Positions 57,639 through 64,000 of a stretch of 64,000 nt of DNA are shown piece after piece. Position numbers and translations under genes: made by a program. Source of the stretch: Oenanthe sinensis (taxonomy: Eukaryota; Streptophyta; Magnoliopsida; Apiales; Apiaceae); the NCBI GenBank assembly GCA_028671895.1, contig CM053794.1, positions 21,438,501 through 21,502,500 on the forward strand, in the 5' to 3' direction. Under the pieces are notes generated by a model. The model searched no databases, was not told the DNA's origin, and was given only the letters and a program-made list of their open reading frames with translations. The stretch's first letter is position 1. The number at the start of each line of letters is the position of its first letter.

Positions 57639-58900
57639 ATCTCCCCCTATTTGGTTGATATGGAATATCAATCAAATACTATTTCCCTTTACAATCTCCC
57701 CCAAAAGCAATTAAATAAAATTAACTACTAGAGGATAACTTAACTAACATACAAGAAACAATTAAAGTATTGGACATGAAAATAATATACAAAAGGTTCT
57801 GGAAAGATATAATCAGTTAAATCCAGATTTCCTGAGTTGCTGAAAATGAATGATGAATTTCTGAATTTCATTTTCCTTTAGCTTCCTCCACTTCAATGTT
57901 CTTCAAAGATGATGTTCTTTCAATAAAGAAACAAATCATTAGTAAAGACTTCTGAACAATCATTCTTGTTCATCTTGCAATTCAAACTAGAACATACAGC
58001 TCTCTATGTTCCCCATAAGAGGTCAACTCATACTCCCCTTAAGGTTGTTCTCTCTTGGAATGAAAGTCACTTCCTCTTTTTCTTCAGGATGTTCTATTTC
58101 CAGGAAACATATTTTTCTTTCTTCCCTGCACTACTCCACTGACTTTATCTATCACTGAAACAAGAAATAGAACACACTTGGACACTTCTCAGATGTCCCT
58201 TGAAAATCTCCTTCACATTCTTCTTTACCCAGAAAACTTCTACTTAGCAAAAACTCCCCCTGAGTTGATACTCTTCAAAGAAATCTTCATTTTTATTCAT
58301 TGATCGTGCTAGAAAGAATTCTTCTGCCGAACCTCTCCTAAGAATGTTCCAAGGACAAATCTTCAAACAAATAGAGCAAAATCCCTTAGATATCTTTTCA
58401 GAATAAGATATAGCATTGCAAACCAAGATGTTAAGATTCTTCATAACTTCTTCCCCTTAGTACGACAAGTAACTTCTTCCCAATTGACAAAAAGTAACTT
58501 CTCCACTTCAGACGAAAAATTAGTTAAATCTACAATACCTTTAAGAATTAGGCTCCAACCAATTACTAAGGAACTCCCCCTTAGTAATTCCCCCTTGCAT
58601 CACTAAGGTTTCAATTTTATCTAATTCTCCCCCTTAGTTCATGCAAGCTCCAATCCACCCTTGTGTCTTTAGATATCCTCTAAGTAACCTCCACAAGATA
58701 GGATTGACAGATCTCATTTCTTGTAGATCTCGTTTCTTGTATCACCAAATTCTCCCCCTTAGTTGAGAATATCCTTTAAAACAATAAAAGTATCATCTAC
58801 ATCCAATCGAATAAGAAACTCTCCTCCAATTGAACATAAAATCCTCCTTAGGCCTAAAAATTAATGTCTCCCCCTTTGAGATTGAGAACAACATGAATTA
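57639..58900 (-). other. Element IV multiple polypurine tracts
   Basis: CTCCCCCT-type words on the plus strand (purine tracts on the minus) occur at 57640, 58252, 58571, 58586, 58626, 58751 and 58867, several in the context CTCCCCCTTAGT. This is the most extensive series in the window. Confidence 0.75.
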
Positions 58901-61900
58901 ATAGACCCAAAGGTAATAGTTTGGACATTCCTACTAAGCTTCAGCTAGACTCTTCTTCAGCTTGTCTTCCAGAAAAGAATCTCTTCAACATTCTAGAGCT
59001 AGAAAATTCAGTAACAGGATTCAAGCATAGTAGCAAGGTTAGTGTTTGGTCTATGGTTTCCTCACTTCTACTACGTTCTGTTGGTGTTTACACTTTCAAG
59101 CGTAAGTGTTCCACTCATTTCTCTCCCTATTTCTCTCACTCAAGTGTATCACTCCCTCACTTCACTCAAGTGTTTCTCTCCCTTACTTGCACTCATTCCA
59201 TTTATAGCAATTTGTACCTGCAAGTAAATCCATGCCAGTCTCACCAAGATATTGTGGATCGTTGACTATAGCATGTTATCGATCACTAAAGATCTAGGTT
59301 CTGAGATGGAATCTCAGACAGGGTTTCAATTAGGCCGTCACCCAACTCACCATGAGCAAATCCATGCACACGTGGCTCTTCGTCGGGGAATAACCCTTCT
59401 GAAATTGGAATCTCCTCCATTCTAGGAGTGACTTAAATCCCAACACCCTGATCCTCAAAAGACTCATCAAATTGGTAAACCAACTGAATCATAGTGTACG
59501 AGTTGTTGCTCAGCTACTTTCAGCATCAACAATCTCCCTATATGCAAATCCATGCACCGGATCGTTGAATGTTGTATGCGTACTAGCGGCTATTTAAGCA
59601 TCAACCGACTCCCCATATGCAAGTCCATGCACTGGATCATTGACGGTGATATGCCTTTAAGTTTTGAGCGATCCATGTATTCCAGAATTTGAATTCCTAG
59701 GAGAGTAGACGTGTACAAACGTCTCTCTCAATCACCTGTAAAGATGAATTAACTCACTATTTTCAGTCATGGAAAACTGTTAGTGATTGCCTCTCAACAT
59801 CAACAAATTGCTCTGCGGATGTGAAATCCCGTTAGGGAACTAGGACTGTTCCTCCTAGGAAGGTTGACAAGGATTCTAATATATGGCAAGAAATCCAAGT
59901 TTCCCTCAAATGCCTGTGAAGGTGGCTCAACAACTTCATTCACCATGAATGGTAAACAAAAAAGTTTAGGGATTTTACCTATACCTCACAATGTGCACTT
60001 CTTGCAATGTGTCATCATAATTGTTAGTCCCAAGAGAGGCTAGAGAACTGTTAGGTCCTATAACATCCCTTAGAAGCAAAAACCTTAGGATTACCATTAG
60101 CGTGAATGCTTTTGGTGTGCTTGACTCATTACAAGGTGCTCTGGCTGACGAGCGAATTTTCAATGAAATCACCCTGTTGAGAGAGTTCATTCAGAAACGG
60201 TTGAATTGCCTTTTCAGCTCTGCATCCTTTTGAGAGAATACAGATGAGCTACAGATACCTCAATTTGTATACTTCTTTTCTTCTCGAGAGGTAGAGCTGT
60301 GGGTGCACTTCCGACACATCTTTATTTGCTGCATCAATTGTAGTTTCTCCCTTAACAACCGCTAATCTACATAAGTTCCTTATATCACCAAGGGTTGAAA
60401 GTTTGAATTTGAATGATAGTGTTTGGTACTAAGGCCTTGGGTAGAAATTGATGGATTATTCAACTTCTAGACCTTCCCTTATAGCCACTACGGCCAAGCC
60501 ATTACGGCTAAATAGATAGAGTTGATCAGAGCTATATAAAATTTGGTAGAGTATGATTAAACTTATTCTCTATTCCTTCTCAAAAATATAGCATCGGAGC
60601 AATGTGTCCTCAAGAAACAATGCACCAGAGCTAAATGTGGGAATTAATAAAGAATAGGTAAAAGAATATTAAGCCAAATTTCATAAACTCACAATTTTGA
60701 AAAAAAAGTTTAATAGATTAACAAAAGTGTTCGTTTGACTTTCTCTTAGACAAATATCCAATTGAAATTCAACTCTTTTAACAAAAACATTTTGATTAAT
60801 AACTCAAATCTATTTTATCTTGCTCACTGTATATTTTCAGAAATTGTTTTGCAATTCATTCTTTTCTGATATTATCTCCGAGTTAAAACATAAATAAAAA
60901 AAAATCGAATGAATGCTTTAGTCATACAGTCCAAGGCACTAATCCTAAAGCAAACAACCATTGTTTTAATACTACAGGTAAATGTGAAACATACATTAAC
61001 AAGAGTTTTGAAAAACGTTTTACCAATAGTTGATACCTCAAGATCAAAACAATTTACTCAAATAAAATAGCATGATACCATGCAACCTAAGTTACAAGTT
61101 ATCAAGTAACTTTATTTAAACAAATCGTGGAGAGAAAGCAGTTTTCATTACAAAACATTTAGAGAGAGAGAGAGGATATATGATTTTGAAATAGAAAGAT
61201 AATCCTCAAGAAATGTTCTCTTTCAAAGGGAGTTTTAAAAAAAACTTTTAGTGGCTTTTAATTCTCTGGAAAATGAATGCATGTTTGGATAAAACATTTT
61301 TCACAAGAAATAGATAAGAAATTTCTTTATGCATTCAAGTTCTAAAGAATGAAAAACATATGTTAATACTAATGAATTATCAAAGATATTAATGACAAGA
61401 CATTCAAAAGTACTATCATCATTCAATCATTTTGTAATAAAATGCATCTTACTACAAAACAATCAAGCACATAAGATACTTACATTATGCTAGACAATTA
61501 CCATTTGTCGCTTGAAACAAACACATATTGCAATATAGATCATGGTAATTCTAAAGCATAAAACATAAGCATCCGCTAAACACTGAACATACATTGACCG
61601 AATGACAGCATTTAACTTCTTACACTACATCTCAACAATTATCACTTAAGCATATTGAAAATACTCATGACAATCAGAATATATGTAAGCTCGAGGTACT
61701 AGTTGCATCAGAGATCAAATACCTTTAAATATTAATGCTAAAATTTATGATCTTTGACAACCCCTCGCGATGTAGTAAATTACTTTCAATATCAGTGTTT
61801 TTGAAATAATCTTTTTGCACTTAGTGCAGAAATTCTAAGTGACATCACTAATATCAAAAGAATGACAACTAATATTAATGGATTTTGCAAAAGACATGAA

Positions 61901-62100
61901 TTACATCACTTAAACTACATATTAAGTGGTTCCATTAATATTAGCATTAAACAATTAAAAGTAAATAAAATTACAATTAATTAATATATACAAATACTTA
62001 TGCTGAAACATTTGATACATATAGCATGAATAACATATGACAGCACAAAGTACGAGGTCCTGGATATAAATTGACTATACAAAGAGATGCTACATTGTTA
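58901..62100 (-). other. Element IV 3' region homologous to element III
   Basis: It is collinear, in inverted orientation, with 45450-48850 of element III. Anchors include the GTGTTTCTCTC-rich segment at 59100-59215, ATGTGCACTTCTTGCAATGTG at about 59990, and TGAAACATACATT near 60985. No intact gene is seen. Confidence 0.65.
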
Positions 62101-64000
62101 GGTCCCTAGGTCCCGGGTGATCACAAGCCAAACATTAATCAGTTCCTAGAGATTGTAGACATCTAGATAGCATGAACACTCTCTATAAACATTACATTTA
62201 AATAAATCAATATTAGACTAGAGTGACATACCTTAGTCAATAGAGCTTTTACTGGTGTATGATTGTTGAATGAACAATTACGCCTCTTTGCCCTAGAGAT
62301 CGAACGTTTACTCCTTTTGAGATCGAACTTTTACTCTTTTTGGAAAGGAATAACTTTTCAGCTACCAGTTAACATTATTCCTCGAAACAATACAACGCTC
62401 ATCCAGACGGAAACTGCATTACCTTCAACACCCAAATATTTCCTTGTAGATATTGGTCTTGGCAGCAGCTTCACTAAACTCAGCACTCTGGAAACCAGTA
62501 GTCCTGATACTAGCAGAGTAGAACCTTCAAAAACTCCGAACTACCCTTCAACTTCTGTATCAATACCAAGTCTTCATGTGGATTGATTCCTTGCACTAAG
62601 TGTATCTGCCTCTGGTTTAATTGAGTTAGTTCCTTGATTCGAACCCTACTCAATCTTGATTAGTTAGTGCATCTTCAATCTTCATTGAATTCACTCAGAA
62701 AAACCAATGAAATACTTTTATACATGCACGACACTACCAATCACTACTCTACTACCCAGATTCATCAAGAACTGACTCTAGGAAATGTTGTTACACAAAA
62801 CCTTTTGTCATGACAGATGTGTCCTTAATGTTTCCTTAGATATTCAGTGGGTAGAGTAGTCTTCTTCAAATATGATTGAGATCATCTTGCATTATTTTTA
62901 AATTGACAATTTCCTTTCTAATATGCAATCACTCAATCTGGATCACTCAGTGCTCCTTAGAATCTCAACTGTTACTCAATGAGCACTGCTAGCCTTTGAA
63001 CATCAAACACGACTAGTTGATCCAACTTACTGATGCTCCCCATGTGATGCTGCTTGCAGCTTTTCTTCATCTGGTGTCATCTGATATTGAGCCCTAAACA
63101 GGATGTCAACCTTTAGAAATTCAAAGCTAAAATCAAACGAATGCTAGGGAGCTTGATGATGATGTTCACTGCATCTAGATCATCTTAATTCAATCACAGA
63201 CTCTGTGTAAGCTCTTAACTCTAAATAAGATAGCCCTTCATCACACCATGTGACTTTAGGCATGATTAATCTTACTTGATGTCTTCTCTTTATATTTACT
63301 GATTAGACTTGCTGTGTCAACTGATTCAGCCGTAGTGAATAGGAAACCTTAACTCTATCCATTATCCTTGTAATTCCACTCAAGGTCTGGATTTCCCTAT
63401 CAACTCCTCCATTTGGTCATGAAGTCCGGAAACTGAACTTTACTCTAGAATACTCCTTTCAGTGCAGACATAACATAGAACTTCATTCGTCAATAAATTC
63501 CATTACCTGCCCTCAAAGTGTCCTTATAGCAATCTGCCTAATCCTTTGAATGTGATTAATCACTGAGATGCTTCTTCTATCGAATGCACGAAAAAACACT
63601 AAAACTAAACAGGGTAGCCTTTGACTTGACTTCCCTTCAACTGACATACTTCACTAATGTCCTTCTTAAAAGAATTTCACTAGAAGTAGTCCTTTCTCAC
63701 CAACTTCATATTTACCGTCGAATCCGTTATCTTGATAAACCAAGTATTAGTTGATAAACCAAGTGTGAGAGCATCACTTGTTGTTGCAGCTAACTCCATT
63801 CTGATAAAATTCAACGAATAGTTGACTTCATCATAAGCATTACATTTCGTGTCAGCAATAACCTCACTTCTAGTAGAGTGAGCTTCTATTTCTCTTGACC
63901 CCGATCAATGCTGTTCATCCTCGAACTGATATTAGGAAACCCTTCGCAAAGAATTCCCTAGGTCTTTCTTAATATTGTGCTTCAGATCATTCAAGAAAAA
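62101..64000. other. Element IV interior, unassigned
   Basis: This probably contains decayed pol on the minus strand, but I could not align it by eye. The 107-codon plus-strand frame at 62263-62586 has no family resemblance. Nothing else is supportable. Confidence 0.35.

Larger units (their letters stand above)
56172..64000 (-). mobile_element. Copia element IV, Sirevirus-like, 3' portion (continues past window)
   Basis: On the minus strand, the 3' LTR (57638-56172) is preceded by a purine tract and a long region homologous to the 3' region of element III. GTCTT at 56167-56171 is one side of a possible target duplication. The element interrupts element II pol. No open frame of convincing length is seen; the pol end expected beyond about 62100 is too decayed for me to place. 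Confidence 0.75.

Noticed and set aside
62263..62586. 107-codon plus-strand open frame
   Set aside because: It has no recognisable motif or family resemblance, lies within element IV whose genes run on the minus strand, and has neither promoter nor splice context.

Overview
This is plant nuclear DNA, most likely from a eudicot. It is AT-rich and repeat-dominated. The only convincing host genes are two near-identical intact miraculin/Kunitz (STI-type) protease inhibitor genes plus a third, broken copy. Everything else is transposable-element DNA, much of it nested. I see no rRNA, tRNA, CRISPR array or prokaryotic feature.

Left third (1-15801 and 28036-30066): a tandem array whose unit is a Kunitz gene, its 3' flank, a CACTA-type transposon end (usually carrying a truncated minus-strand Copia gag with its LTR) and an AT-rich tract with TA microsatellites. 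The array shows a tail unit (157-3294), unit 1 (Kunitz 8507-9133), unit 2 (Kunitz 14624-15250) and a third unit (Kunitz pseudogene 28036-28524). The two intact genes lie 6117 bp apart and share promoter, coding sequence and 3' flank. A non-autonomous hAT element with a perfect 8-bp target duplication sits just upstream of gene 1.

Middle (15802-28035): Copia element I on the plus strand has a 1.5-kb 5' LTR, a tRNA-Met-type primer site, broken gag and pol, and several polypurine tracts, as in Sireviruses. A probable 4.4-kb solo LTR of another family is inserted just after the reverse transcriptase YVDD codons. The 3' LTR is cut short and fused to the third Kunitz copy.

Right half (30067-64000): Copia element II lies on the minus strand. 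It has a well-preserved reverse transcriptase and, between pol and the 3' LTR, a very long extra reading frame (about 1600 codons once insertions are discounted) with an internally repeated module. Three elements are nested in II. (a) A 4.5-kb CACTA element, 31328-35804, carries spliced-looking exon fragments of host genes, including an O-fucosyltransferase-type exon and a probable RING/transmembrane E3-ligase exon. (b) Copia element III, 37902-51413, has LTRs that differ by only about 1.5% although its coding region is riddled with breaks. (c) Copia element IV, 56172 to beyond the window edge, is related to III.

The least expected signal is that three Copia families here each carry their own short motif, repeated through LTR and internal sequence: CAGCAAGCTG in I, AGACTCTGA in II and its gag-bearing relatives, and CCGATAGTTA in III.
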